A DNA stretch of 39,194 bases from Candidatus Bipolaricaulota bacterium (lineage in GTDB: Bacteria > Bipolaricaulota > Bipolaricaulia > UBA7950 > UBA9294): NCBI GenBank assembly GCA_028278555.1, contig JANQEA010000072.1, positions 1 through 39,194 on the forward strand, written 5' to 3'. This document shows, in pieces, positions 24,965-33,501 of the stretch. Position 1 is the first letter of the stretch; every line of letters starts with the position of its first letter. The position numbers and the translations under genes are program-made. The notes under the pieces were generated by a model. It saw nothing but the letters and a program-made list of their open reading frames with translations, searched no databases and had not been told where the DNA came from.

Positions 24965-25904
24965 GGGCCTCACCTCCGACTTCGAGTCCTTCTTCTGCCC
25001 CGGCTTTCTCGATGAAGATCTCGTGCAGGGTGGGCGTGGCGATCTCGAACCGGTCGATCGCGACACCAGCCTCTACAAGCGTCTCCAGCACTCGTTGGGG
25101 TGTCGTTGTCGCATCGAGCACCAACTCGACGTGGTCCTTGTGCGTGCGCCGTTCGACGACGCCGTCCACCTGCGGAATCTCGGCGGCCGACTCAGCGCCT
25201 GGCTCCGTTCCTGTCTGAACGATCACGGCGTGTCCGCGATGCTCGGCGCGAATCTCATCGAGCGCTCCGTAGAGGACGGCGCGCCCGTCGTTCACCATGA
25301 GCACGCGGTCGCAGACGGCCTCGACCTGGTTCATCTGGTGGGTGCTGAGGATGACCGCCTTGCCCCGCTCGCGAAGATCGAGAAGGAGCTGCTTGATCCG
25401 TTCTGTGTTCACCGGATCGAGGCCCGTGAACGGCTCGTCGAGGATGACCAACTCCGGATCGTGAACGATCGTGACGACGAGCTGGATGATCTGGGACATC
25501 CCCTTGCTGAGCTCTTCGACCTTCTTCTTCTTGTTCTCGAGCATGCCCGTCTGCTCGAGCAGTGCGTCGGCCTTGGCTTCGATCGTTCTGGGATCCATCC
25601 CCTTGAGGGAGGCGAGATAGGAGATCGTCTCGATGACGGTGAGCTTCTTGTAGAGGCCCCGCTCCTCGGGCAGGTACCCGAGCCGGTCCTTGGTCGCCTG
25701 GCTCGGCGTTTCGCCGAAGATGGCGACTTGCCCGGAATCCGGATGGATGATGTCCATCAGCATCCGGATGGTCGTCGTCTTCCCGGCGCCGTTGGGGCCG
25801 ATCAGCCCGAAGACTTCCCCCGCCTCGGCGGAGAAGCTGAGCCCATCGACGGCGACCTTCCCCGTGTATGCCTTGACGACATCGATGACTTCAACGGCCG
25901 GCAT
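24945..25904 (-). CDS. ABC transporter ATPase (NatA-like)
   Basis: 319 residues. ATG 25904 is chosen over ATG 25910 because GGGAGG abuts the latter and sits six bases from the former. Walker A GPNGAGKTT (36-44), signature LSKGMSQ (132-138; LSKGM is usual in NatA), Walker B LVILDEP (152-158), then the switch histidine in LSTHQMNQ. The C-terminal 90 residues match the DUF4162 extension of NatA-type ATPases. It powers the membrane partner encoded by the overlapping next gene. A promoter lies at 25926-25954. Confidence 0.93.
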   Translation of the reverse strand: MPAVEVIDVVKAYTGKVAVDGLSFSAEAGEVFGLIGPNGAGKTTTIRMLMDIIHPDSGQVAIFGETPSQATKDRLGYLPEERGLYKKLTVIETISYLASLKGMDPRTIEAKADALLEQTGMLENKKKKVEELSKGMSQIIQLVVTIVHDPELVILDEPFTGLDPVNTERIKQLLLDLRERGKAVILSTHQMNQVEAVCDRVLMVNDGRAVLYGALDEIRAEHRGHAVIVQTGTEPGAESAAEIPQVDGVVERRTHKDHVELVLDATTTPQRVLETLVEAGVAIDRFEIATPTLHEIFIEKAGAEEGLEVGGEAHDANAE

Positions 25905-25925
25905 GCTCATCCTCCCATGGCACCG

Positions 25926-25954
25926 GTTGTACTTCCGAATCTGGCGCCGAGCAA
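25926..25954 (-). promoter_or_regulatory. Promoter for the NatA/NatB-type operon
   Basis: Minus strand: -35 TTGCTC (25949-25954), 17-base spacer, -10 TACAAC (25926-25931). It leads into the GGGAGG ribosome site and ATG 25904. Confidence 0.5.
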
Positions 25955-26021
25955 CAGCGCCACAAGCTCGGACAGACATGTTCGCAGTTCTCGGCTCACT
26001 TATCGACCGTCAAGCCCATGC

Positions 26022-26050
26022 TTGTCTCGGCCTATGCTGACTGCTAGGAT
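26022..26050 (+). promoter_or_regulatory. Promoter for the tandem barrel-protein genes
   Basis: -35 TTGTCT (26022-26027), 17-base spacer, -10 TAGGAT (26045-26050), about 55 bases before the GTG at 26105. Confidence 0.5.
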
Positions 26051-26104
26051 GTGCTGGATTGGTGCAGGGATTCCAAACGGGCATGAGGGGCGGAGGAGGC
26101 TGGC

Positions 26105-27526
26105 GTGCGTTATCTGGTGGGTGCGTTGTTTTGTGTGCTCGTGCTGTCTATCACCGTATTCTGCGGTGAGTTCTCAGGCACGATGACGAGCGACCTTCGG
26201 ATCAATCTGCTCGGGGTCCCCGCTATTGCGGTCGCCGACTTCGATGCAGATCTGGACATTGACTACACACTCTGTGACGCCACGTTCGGAGCGACGGCGA
26301 TCGTCGACGACAGCGAGCTGAAGTATGTCCTCTTCGACGCGTGGGGACATCTCGGGGCGATCTGGTTTACGTCGTATCTCCAGTTCGGCGGGCCGGTCCT
26401 CGACAATCCGCTGGATTTCGACCTGTTCGCGACCATCGCGGGTTTGTCGATCGGAGGGGTCGACCTATACGCGGCTCTCGCTGTGGACGATCGCTACCGA
26501 AAAGACATCGATGGCCCGTTGTGGGGCTATGCATTCGGCGCTGCCGGGGCGATCGGCGAGTGCCGCCTGATGGTGAACGCCTTCTTTTCGCTATGGGTTT
26601 ACTACAAGAGCCCGTACTACAACATCGTGAACGGAAGAACCGATAGCTGGTTCATCCTTCGCTCTTCGTTGCTGCGGAATGAGGAGCACCGATGTGCGTT
26701 CTACCGATACGGCGACTACTTCCCCTTTGCCTACAAGGTCTGTGGCGATTGGTACGTAGGGCAAAACGCGAGCGTCCATTGGAACGAGGAGGAGCCGTGC
26801 GCTCCGGAGATGGAGCGCGTGTCCATCTACGTGGACATGCCGTTCGCGTGCTTCGATCAGCTTCGCGTTTCCCTTGAGTTCTACGGCGATGTCGGTTTCG
26901 GCGACGTGGCGTTCGAAGTGGCCCACCTCGACGTAGGGATACCGTTCCTGGAGATCGAGGAGTTCACCGTTTGGTATTCCGTCGGCCAGAAGTACTTGGA
27001 TGTGGACTGGGATCTAGTAGGGGGCGGTGTGGTCTGCGTTGAGCCGTGGTTGCGGATTGCGCGGTCGGGTGAGAGCAATACCCCGGTGTTCGACGGGATC
27101 CAGGTGCCCGGGCTGATTGCGGAGCTGGCCTACGGTGGCGTGGCCCTCAAGATGGGGACTCGGTTCAATGAAGAAGATGACGACTACGCCTTCGATCGCT
27201 ATGGAAACCGGGAGCACTCTGAGAGCGATCCACAGCTATGGTGCGCGCCTCCATACTGCGAGGCGATGACCGCGTACGACGAGTACTACGCGCTGATCGT
27301 CGATGGCGAATCCTGCTGTGGCGGTGGCTTCGGCTTGTCGATCTTCAACTGGTTCGACGTGGACGACGACAATCCGAACGGCGACGCCGCCGGCATCTTC
27401 GGCTGGGAGGAGACGCGGATCGAGGGCTACCTCGACATCGGGACGAACGCGACGTTGACCGGCGGGCTGAGCATTCTGAACGAAGGATTGAACTGGCTGG
27501 AGGTCGGGATGGAGTTCGTCTTCTAG
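26105..27526 (+). CDS. Secreted beta-rich protein, probable outer-membrane barrel, paralogue 1
   Basis: 473 residues from GTG 26105, with GGAGGAGG six bases upstream. Signal peptide about 1-20. The mature part opens EFSGTMTSDLRINLLG and continues as alternating hydrophobic/polar strands separated by short turns (DADLDIDYTLCDATFGATAIVDD). The end, SILNEGLNWLEVGMEFVF, has alternating hydrophobics and a terminal Phe like the BAM recognition signal of outer-membrane barrels. Several cysteine pairs (ESCCGGGFG, PPYCEA) are conserved with the neighbour at 27578. No enzyme motif is seen. I recall similar proteins in Bipolaricaulota, but I cannot name a function. Followed by a paralogue after 51 bases. 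Confidence 0.75.
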   Translation: MRYLVGALFCVLVLSITVFCGEFSGTMTSDLRINLLGVPAIAVADFDADLDIDYTLCDATFGATAIVDDSELKYVLFDAWGHLGAIWFTSYLQFGGPVLDNPLDFDLFATIAGLSIGGVDLYAALAVDDRYRKDIDGPLWGYAFGAAGAIGECRLMVNAFFSLWVYYKSPYYNIVNGRTDSWFILRSSLLRNEEHRCAFYRYGDYFPFAYKVCGDWYVGQNASVHWNEEEPCAPEMERVSIYVDMPFACFDQLRVSLEFYGDVGFGDVAFEVAHLDVGIPFLEIEEFTVWYSVGQKYLDVDWDLVGGGVVCVEPWLRIARSGESNTPVFDGIQVPGLIAELAYGGVALKMGTRFNEEDDDYAFDRYGNREHSESDPQLWCAPPYCEAMTAYDEYYALIVDGESCCGGGFGLSIFNWFDVDDDNPNGDAAGIFGWEETRIEGYLDIGTNATLTGGLSILNEGLNWLEVGMEFVF

Positions 27527-27577
27527 CAGAAGCCGAGCGGTTCGATGACGGTTGGAGGCCCTGGCAAGGAGGCTGGA

Positions 27578-29014
27578 ATGCGCCGTTGGGTGGGCGTGCT
27601 GCTGGGGACTCTGCTGATACCTCTCGCTGCGATCGGCGGCGAGTTCTCGGGGGCGGTAACGAGCGATCTTCGGATCAACCTGCTCGGGGTTCCGGGCATC
27701 GAGATCGCCGACTTCGATGCGGATCTGGACATCGACTACACGATCTGCGGCGTCACGTTCGGGGCGACGGCGATCGTCGATGACAGCGAGCTGCATTACG
27801 TGCTGTTCGATGCATGGGGGAGCTTCGGCGGCCTCTGGTTCTCTTCGTACGCGCAGTTCAGCGGATACGAGCCGCAGATTCTCTGGGACTTGGATCTGTT
27901 CGCCGTTGTTGCGGGGCTGTCGATCGGCGGCCTGGAAACGTACGGAGCCTTCATCATCGACAACAGCTACGGCTGGATTTCGCATCTGAATCGGTCGGAT
28001 CGCCTGGTCCGCTACGGTGCGGTGATCGGAATGGCAGCCCGGATCGGGGCATGCAGTTTCATGGTCGATGTGGCCTTCGATGGCTACGTCTTCTACCTGC
28101 ATCCGCACTACTACCACTCCTACATCGTCAGCCGCGGGTGGTTCGTGCTGGACGCCGTCCGACGTCCGGATTCCCCCTTCGCTTGTGCGATGTACCAACC
28201 CGGGGACCCGTTCACGTTTGCCTTCAAGACCTGCGATCTGTGGCGGCTCGGGTGGGGCATCGGTGTGTATCCGGACGAGACGCCTTGCACACCTGAGTTT
28301 GAGTCGGCCCACATCTTCGTGGACTTCCCGCTGGGGTGTCTGGATATGAGCACCGAGGTTAGGCTCGATTGCGTGGAGGGCTTCGATGAAGTCCGATTGC
28401 ACATCGAAGATCTGGATCTAGGGATCCCGTACTTGCAGATCGAAGAGATCTACGTCGAGTACGGCGTGGTGGGGAAGGGCCTCACTCTCGATTGGGAGCT
28501 GGCCCTCGGGGATGTCGCATGCATCGTGCCGCGATTCGGGATCGTCGAAACGCGGGATGACGGGGTGCCTGTCTTCGATGGCATCCAACTCTTCGGCCTG
28601 ATCGCCGAGTACACGCACAGCGGCGTGACGCTCAAGGTCGGGACGCGGTTCACTGAGGATCTAGGCTGGCTCTACGCGTTCGACCGCTACGGCAACTTCC
28701 TCTGGTACATTGGGAGCCCTCTCCCGACATGTCCTCCACCATGGTGCGAACCGATGAGGGAATATGACGAGTACTTCGCGCTGATCGTCGACGGCGAGAC
28801 CTGCTGTGGGGGCGGGTTCGGTCTGTCTGTCTGCACCTGGTTCGATGTGAACGACGACAACCCGGACGGCGACGCCGCCGGGATCTTCGGTTGGGAGGAG
28901 ACCCAGTTCGAGGGCTACCTCGACATCGGGCCGAACACGACGCTGACCGGAGGCCTGAGCATCCTGAACGAAGGACTGAACTGGATGCAGGTTGGCGTGG
29001 AGTTCGTCTTCTAG
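27578..29014 (+). CDS. Secreted beta-rich protein, probable outer-membrane barrel, paralogue 2
   Basis: 478 residues from ATG 27578 with AAGGAGG six bases upstream; the longer frame from 27545 is not needed. Signal peptide about 1-19. Clearly paralogous with the preceding gene along the whole length: EFSGAVTSDLRINLLG at the mature start, the shared TCCGGGFGLSVCTWFDV region and a C-terminus ending VGVEFVF. The middle third, which probably forms exposed loops, differs most (PHYYHSYIVSRGWF here). Both probably sit in the outer membrane and arose by tandem duplication. No terminator is visible after the stop. Confidence 0.75.
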   Translation: MRRWVGVLLGTLLIPLAAIGGEFSGAVTSDLRINLLGVPGIEIADFDADLDIDYTICGVTFGATAIVDDSELHYVLFDAWGSFGGLWFSSYAQFSGYEPQILWDLDLFAVVAGLSIGGLETYGAFIIDNSYGWISHLNRSDRLVRYGAVIGMAARIGACSFMVDVAFDGYVFYLHPHYYHSYIVSRGWFVLDAVRRPDSPFACAMYQPGDPFTFAFKTCDLWRLGWGIGVYPDETPCTPEFESAHIFVDFPLGCLDMSTEVRLDCVEGFDEVRLHIEDLDLGIPYLQIEEIYVEYGVVGKGLTLDWELALGDVACIVPRFGIVETRDDGVPVFDGIQLFGLIAEYTHSGVTLKVGTRFTEDLGWLYAFDRYGNFLWYIGSPLPTCPPPWCEPMREYDEYFALIVDGETCCGGGFGLSVCTWFDVNDDNPDGDAAGIFGWEETQFEGYLDIGPNTTLTGGLSILNEGLNWMQVGVEFVF

Positions 29015-29190
29015 AACAACGACATCGATTCGAGCGCGCGGCGAGCACGGGTGCATCAGTCGCTGCCAGCCGAACAGCCAGGCCGGGCGCTGTGCTCTTC
29101 GAGGTTCATCCCTTCCGTCGCTTTCTGTTGCGCGGATACCTCGCATCAGAGAGCATCGATATGCGGTAGAAAGCAGCAAATATCTGACGT

Positions 29191-29273
29191 TATACTGAAT
29201 CACGTCTTGCGGAGCGGTCCGCGCGGTGCGGATCCCGTTGGGGCGATTCACGGAGCGGTCCGCACTGGACCGC
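29191..29273 (+). promoter_or_regulatory. -10 element and repeated dyads upstream of the 29292 gene
   Basis: A TATACT -10 lies at 29191-29196 without a clear -35. Downstream, the 13-base sequence cggagcggtccgc occurs twice (29210-29222 and 29251-29263). The second copy forms a 7-base perfect hairpin (29255-29261 with 29267-29273) just before the GGAGG ribosome site at 29281. The placement suits an operator or a translation-controlling stem. The rest of 29015-29190 shows nothing recognisable. Confidence 0.35.
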
Positions 29274-29291
29274 GGGGCGAGGAGGATGCAC

Positions 29292-30758
29292 ATGGCGGGC
29301 TCGTACGTGAGGAAGACGATCGCATTCGAGGGAGACAAGGCGGCTGGGACGGAGGGCTACCTCGGAGGGTTCGCGACGTTCTACCCTCCGCCGTTCTGCG
29401 CGATCAACGACCAAGGGGATGTGGCCTACTGCAATTGGCTGACGACACAAGGCGGGGCCAGCACGGGCAAGACCGGAATCTGGGTTTGCGATGCAGGCGG
29501 GGTCGAATCCTCGCTGATCGTTCTGTCCGGCGGCGATCCGATGCTGTCGAAGTCGCATCTCCTTGGGGTGATGTGGCCGACGTATTTCCCTGACGGCTCG
29601 GTAGCCTTCTACGCCCGTGGCGACAACTGTCAAGAGGGTGTCGTAACGGCGAAGGACGGTGAGTTCACCGTACAGGTCGTCACGGGCACGGTCCCGCCCG
29701 GCTTCCCGCCGGTGGACGGTCCGGTGTTCGCACGTCCGATCCGCCCACCACAGTGGGGGGGCTTCGCCTTCGGGTACGCTTTCGCGTTTCCGGTTGCCGC
29801 GGGGAACGCGGTGGCTTTCCAGTCCGAGATGCGCGCGCTGAACATCCCGGACCCATCGGAGATCGGGATGTGGGCCGGCACGGTCGACACGCTTGAGCTG
29901 ATCTACCAGGCGACGAAGCCTTCGAAGCATCTGCCGGAAGATCTCGCGATTCATGGCTTCTCGAATGGTCTTGCCGGGAGCCTGAGCGGGAACGTCATCC
30001 TCAGCGCCGCGTTCTCCGACGAGGGGTATGACAGCGGGATCCTCTGCGGTTCCCCGAAGCAGCTTGCCCTTCTTGCACGTCACGGACAACCGGCACCGGG
30101 AACGAGCGACCGCTTCAGATGGCTCGGGACGCAGAATGCGTTCATCGACGATCAGGGGCTGTCGGTATTCGTCGGAGATACTGATGCTCCGAAGGTCGGG
30201 CTGTGGGCCGGCACTCCGGAGGCACTCGAACTCGTCGCCTACCAGGGCGATCAGTTCCCGGTCGGATCGACAACCTACGTCTTCGAGTACTTCAACGCAC
30301 CGTTCATTCTCGACGACGGTCGGATCGTTTTTCACGCGATCGTCTCCATCCTTGGAGAGACAGGAACCTTGGCCGGCTATTGGACGTACTCCGGCGGGAG
30401 GCTCGAGCTGCTGGTGATAGGCGGGCAGGAAGCCCCCGGAAGCGGTGGGCAGGTCTTCGTCGAAGACCTGGAGGCCGAGTTGACCGCGGACCCGGGCGGC
30501 CAAATGGCGTTCGTGGCGAAACTCTCGTCTGGCTGCTACGGGCTCTACGTGAAGGACTGCAAACGCCCGGCGTCGCCGCCGAGGCTCGTGGTCCTCACCG
30601 GACGGCCGGTCAGTGTGCGAGGGAAGGACCGCACCCCATTGTTCATCATGATGCCGAATGGCTTCCGCCAAGGGATCACGTCGCAGGGCGAGCTCGTGTT
30701 CGGGCTCAACTTCACCGATGGAACAACGGGAACCTTCGCGGCGAAGTGGGTGGAGTAG
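29292..30758 (+). CDS. Repeat protein of the DUF7453/choice-of-anchor type, probable beta-propeller
   Basis: 488 residues from ATG 29292; GGAGG at 29281-29285 fits this start and not ATG 29286. The sequence repeats a pattern such as CAINDQGDVAYCNW, AFIDDQGLSVFVGD and FILDDGRIVFHAIV, alternating with GIWVC, GMWAG and GLWAG. That is the DUF7453-like array, in which each unit reports a value (LLARHGQPAPGTSDRF) and a blade-like strand set. Relatives are usually secreted, but here no signal peptide is visible (starts MAGSYVRKTIAFEG), so the protein may be cytosolic or the start lies elsewhere. Function unknown. Confidence 0.68.
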   Translation: MAGSYVRKTIAFEGDKAAGTEGYLGGFATFYPPPFCAINDQGDVAYCNWLTTQGGASTGKTGIWVCDAGGVESSLIVLSGGDPMLSKSHLLGVMWPTYFPDGSVAFYARGDNCQEGVVTAKDGEFTVQVVTGTVPPGFPPVDGPVFARPIRPPQWGGFAFGYAFAFPVAAGNAVAFQSEMRALNIPDPSEIGMWAGTVDTLELIYQATKPSKHLPEDLAIHGFSNGLAGSLSGNVILSAAFSDEGYDSGILCGSPKQLALLARHGQPAPGTSDRFRWLGTQNAFIDDQGLSVFVGDTDAPKVGLWAGTPEALELVAYQGDQFPVGSTTYVFEYFNAPFILDDGRIVFHAIVSILGETGTLAGYWTYSGGRLELLVIGGQEAPGSGGQVFVEDLEAELTADPGGQMAFVAKLSSGCYGLYVKDCKRPASPPRLVVLTGRPVSVRGKDRTPLFIMMPNGFRQGITSQGELVFGLNFTDGTTGTFAAKWVE

Positions 30759-30779
30759 TCAGCGATCCTCCGAAGCACG

Positions 30780-30825
30780 GCGGGCGGCAGGTTCGGTTGC
30801 GGCCCCGCCGCCCGCACTCTAGAAT
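30780..30825 (+). promoter_or_regulatory. Promoter for tRNA-Ser, with a GC hairpin
   Basis: -35 TTGCGG (30797-30802), 17-base spacer, -10 TAGAAT (30820-30825), nine bases before the mature tRNA. A 9-base perfect hairpin (30780-30788 with 30807-30815) encloses the -35. It has no T-run but may end the upstream transcript. Confidence 0.55.
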
Positions 30826-30834
30826 CCATCCGCC

Positions 30835-30923
30835 GGAGGGGTGGGAGAGCGGCCGAATCCGCCAGTTTGGAGAACTGGTGTACCCTCGTGGTACCGCGGG
30901 TTCAAATCCCGCCCCCTCCGCCA
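30835..30923 (+). tRNA. tRNA-Ser(GGA)
   Basis: Full cloverleaf: acceptor GGAGGGG (30835-30841) with CCCCTCC (30913-30919), discriminator G and encoded CCA (30921-30923). Anticodon loop TTGGAGA gives anticodon GGA, reading UCC and UCU. A long variable arm (tgtaccctcgtggtacc) marks a class II serine tRNA. T arm GCGGG-TTCAAAT-CCCGC. Confidence 0.95.
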
Positions 30924-30925
30924 CC

Positions 30926-31176
30926 GCCTGTGCTAGGTGGGGGGCTAGCGGTCCCCTGTATCCACAACCCGCTCACGTGGAGCCGAAGGGTTCCCGGAGG
31001 GGGAAGGCGTGAGGGTCCGTCCTCGCGCAAGCGGCGCTGACGGTTGAGCCCTCTGCGGCGCATGTCGGTGAACTCCGTGAGGCCCGGAAGGGAGCAGCGG
31101 TAAGCCGATCTCTGCGGGTGTTAGAGGATCCCTTGACCCGAGCTGGCTACGCGTGAAGCGCCTTGTTCCTTCCTTC
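30926..31176 (+). ncRNA. ffs: Signal recognition particle RNA, large bacterial type
   Basis: The 5' part GTGCTAGGTGGGG and following CCCTGTATCCACAACCCGCTC match the Alu domain of large (Bacillus-type) SRP RNAs. The apical helix 8 is unmistakable: GAACTCCGTGAGG, then CCCGGAAGGGAGCAGCGG at about 31070-31110, the Ffh-binding GGAA/GGAGCA internal loop. The 3' part GACCCGAGCTGGCTACGCG closes helix 5. Ends are approximate. It starts a few bases after the tRNA, so both probably come from one transcript. Presence of the Alu domain is normal for Firmicutes and several deep phyla but not for Proteobacteria. Confidence 0.93.
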
Positions 31177-31204
31177 GATGGAGCCACGCACAGGCGTCTT
31201 CTTC

Positions 31205-32143
31205 TCAGCCGGCCCCGAGTGCGGCGTCGACCACGGCGCTGAGCGCGCCGACGATCCGGATCGAGATCGGCCCGCTGATCCCATCGACGCCGAACGCCGC
31301 AGTCATCAGGAGGCCGTCGCGGCAGCCGCGGATGGCGGCGACGTTCAGGAGCCGTTCCTCTTCCTCGGGTTGGAGAAGGAGATCGCGATCCCCGGTCGCC
31401 AGCGCGAGCCCGGCGCACAGCCCGTAGGCCCCCCAGTTCGAGACGGCGGCCGGATAGAGGAGGTCGGTGGGGGTGTCGGCAGCGATTCCGCCCCCGCAGC
31501 CGCAGGTGCAGCGGCGGGCCTCCGGGACGAGCGAGAGGAGTTCATCGCGGATCGCGCCGAAGCCGATCTCGTTCCCCCGGTCGCCGATCGCGACGGTCAG
31601 CTTCCCCGATGCCTGAAGCTCCTGGAACAACCGATCGATCGAGACCGAGCCAGCTTCGATCCGTCGGCCGCTCCACGCGTGGAGGTATCCTTCAGCGTTC
31701 TCTCCCGGTTTCTCGATCGCGATCGCGACATCGATCCGATCGGCACAGGTGTTCGGTGCGATCGGCGTGATAGGGATGCTCTCGCCGATCTCGGCGGCGA
31801 GCCATGACGTGCTGTCGAGGATCTGTGGATCGGCATGAATCGAAACGTCGACCCCGGCGCGGAGCAGCGCGCGGGCCAACGCGACCGTGCCGAGCGGTCC
31901 ATCGTTCTCACCGCTGGGGAACGTATCCGGGACGACGAACCCTGTGAACAGAGCGACGTGCCCCTGCCGATGGGCGAGAAGCGCGTCGACGATCGTTGAG
32001 GAGAGCGGCGCATCCGGCGCGTGGCGACCGGCAGCCGCCTGAAGGGCGCGTGCGCGGGACGCGATCTCGTCGGGGATGAATCCGCCGCCACAGACGAGCC
32101 GGTCGATCTCGGCGAACGGCTCGGAAGGAAGCCCGTCAGCCAT
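31205..32143 (-). CDS. D-glutamate cyclase-like protein (DUF4392 family)
   Basis: 312 residues from ATG 32143, overlapping the end of the radical SAM gene by eight bases and so coupled to it. The family hallmark is visible as VAIGDRGNEIGFGAIRDE, followed by the cysteine-rich CTCGCGGGIAADTPTD stretch, then VSNWGAYGL. The mammalian relative DGLUCY converts D-glutamate to 5-oxo-D-proline in mitochondria; bacterial members may do the same, which would link it to cell-wall D-glutamate control, but this is inference. The N-terminal part has a FTGFVVPDTFPSGENDGPLG motif typical of the family. No signal peptide. Confidence 0.82.
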   Translation of the reverse strand: MADGLPSEPFAEIDRLVCGGGFIPDEIASRARALQAAAGRHAPDAPLSSTIVDALLAHRQGHVALFTGFVVPDTFPSGENDGPLGTVALARALLRAGVDVSIHADPQILDSTSWLAAEIGESIPITPIAPNTCADRIDVAIAIEKPGENAEGYLHAWSGRRIEAGSVSIDRLFQELQASGKLTVAIGDRGNEIGFGAIRDELLSLVPEARRCTCGCGGGIAADTPTDLLYPAAVSNWGAYGLCAGLALATGDRDLLLQPEEEERLLNVAAIRGCRDGLLMTAAFGVDGISGPISIRIVGALSAVVDAALGAG

Positions 32144-33227
32144 CCGAGGCTGCTCCGTCCAAGAGGCCCTCCACCCATTCGCGCCGCTTCCAGAGTGCGC
32201 AGCGTCCATCGGTTTCGTCGAGGACGACGCCACTGGTCAGGATCGACTGGAGGAGCGGCGAGGCGAGCGCGTCGGCGAAGGGTGTCTCGTTCAGATTCGT
32301 GTCGGAGTAAGGGGAGAACGGGCAGGGCTCGACGTCGCCGTAGGCGTTGATGTGGAGGAACCCGCGCCCCGCGGCGAGGCAGCCGCCGAGGGCGATCTCG
32401 TCGTGCGGGAAGGCGATGAAGATCGCGGGGAGGCGCTTCCGGAATTCCGCGAGTCGGCGTTCGAGGTCGTGGACCTGCTTCGGCTCGAGCTGAAGATCAT
32501 CGGTCCCCGGCTCCACCGGCACGTAGTTGATCGAGTAGAAGAGCCGGCAGCCCTTCCGGATCAGATCACGAAGGTGCGCCTCATCGAGGTGCATATCGAA
32601 GTTGGCGCGCGTCAGCGTGGTGGAGGTTCCGAAGAAGACGCGCCGCTTCTTCAGGCGAGCCATTGCCGCGACCACGTGCTCGTACGTGCCGGCGCCGCGG
32701 CGGTCGTCCGTTTTCGTTTCGTCGCCCTCGATGCTCAGCACGGGGATGACGTGGTGCTGCCGCTTCAGCTGCTCGATTCGGCCTTCGTCGAGGAGTGATC
32801 CGTTCGTGAAGAGGAGGAAGAGGATCTCCGGATACTCGGCGGTGATCCGGAGGAGGTCGCGGCGGAGGAGCGGCTCCCCGCCTGCGAGGAGGACAATCGA
32901 CACGCCGAGATCGCGCGCCTCGCCGAGGACTCGGCGCATGTCGCCGTCGGTCAACTCGGGACGGTCGCTTCGGTGAAGGAGCTTGTCGTAGCACCCATCG
33001 CAGTCGAGATTGCACTCCCCGGTGACGGAGTAGATGACGAACGGCGGAACGTGCGTGCCTCCCCGCTCGTGGCGCTGGCGGAGGCGTGCGGCGCGCCATT
33101 GACGCCAGAGGAGTCGTGGCGCGCGGACGGCGATCCGCGGATTGTGGAGGGTGATCCGAAGCGCGATCCGCAAGGCCTCGAAGATGGTCGCTTCGAACGC
33201 GAGGGACGTCTGATTCTGGGTCGACAC
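32136..33227 (-). CDS. Radical SAM protein with SPASM-like C-terminus
   Basis: 363 residues if started at GTG 33227, which has GGAGG five bases upstream; ATG 33239 is an in-frame alternative. After a basic helical N-terminus of about 60 residues comes VIYSVTGECNLDCDGC, the CxxxCxxC cluster motif, then VLLAGGEPLLR (GGEP). Later cysteines around CLAAGRGFLHINAYGDVEPCPF resemble SPASM auxiliary-cluster sites found in peptide-modifying and heme-pathway radical SAM enzymes. Coupled by overlap to the D-glutamate-cyclase-like gene and driven by a good promoter at 33258-33285. No precursor peptide is evident. Substrate unknown. Confidence 0.86.
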   Translation of the reverse strand: MSTQNQTSLAFEATIFEALRIALRITLHNPRIAVRAPRLLWRQWRAARLRQRHERGGTHVPPFVIYSVTGECNLDCDGCYDKLLHRSDRPELTDGDMRRVLGEARDLGVSIVLLAGGEPLLRRDLLRITAEYPEILFLLFTNGSLLDEGRIEQLKRQHHVIPVLSIEGDETKTDDRRGAGTYEHVVAAMARLKKRRVFFGTSTTLTRANFDMHLDEAHLRDLIRKGCRLFYSINYVPVEPGTDDLQLEPKQVHDLERRLAEFRKRLPAIFIAFPHDEIALGGCLAAGRGFLHINAYGDVEPCPFSPYSDTNLNETPFADALASPLLQSILTSGVVLDETDGRCALWKRREWVEGLLDGAASDG

Positions 33228-33257
33228 CGTGGCCTCCATCGGCAATGGGTTGAGCGG

Positions 33258-33285
33258 ATTGTAGTGAGGCGACTTCCGAAATCAA
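33258..33285 (-). promoter_or_regulatory. Promoter for the radical SAM / DUF4392 operon
   Basis: Minus strand: -35 TTGATT (33280-33285), 16-base spacer, -10 TACAAT (33258-33263), about 30-35 bases before the start codon. Confidence 0.6.
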
Positions 33286-33501
33286 CGAACGACCAAGGAT
33301 GGCCCGATGATGAGGCGCCCCTCATGGTGATCGAAGTCTCGCCCGCTGTGCTGGCGTGCGGCACATATTGCAGAAGGACGAGTGGCCGACAGACGTGCGT
33401 CACTTCGCGTGAGGAGACGCTTCTCGGAACACGCTTCAGATCACAGTTTCTGTAGGAGGGTCGAGGCGGCGATCGATTTCGGGGCAGCCTGACCGATGCG
33501 T
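33286..33501. other. Intergenic region upstream of the kinase gene
   Basis: No recognisable gene. It holds a short hairpin ATGAGG-cgcc-CCTCAT at 33310-33325. A TATGAT hexamer at 33501-33506 has only a weak -35 (TTCGGG at 33478). Confidence 0.35.
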
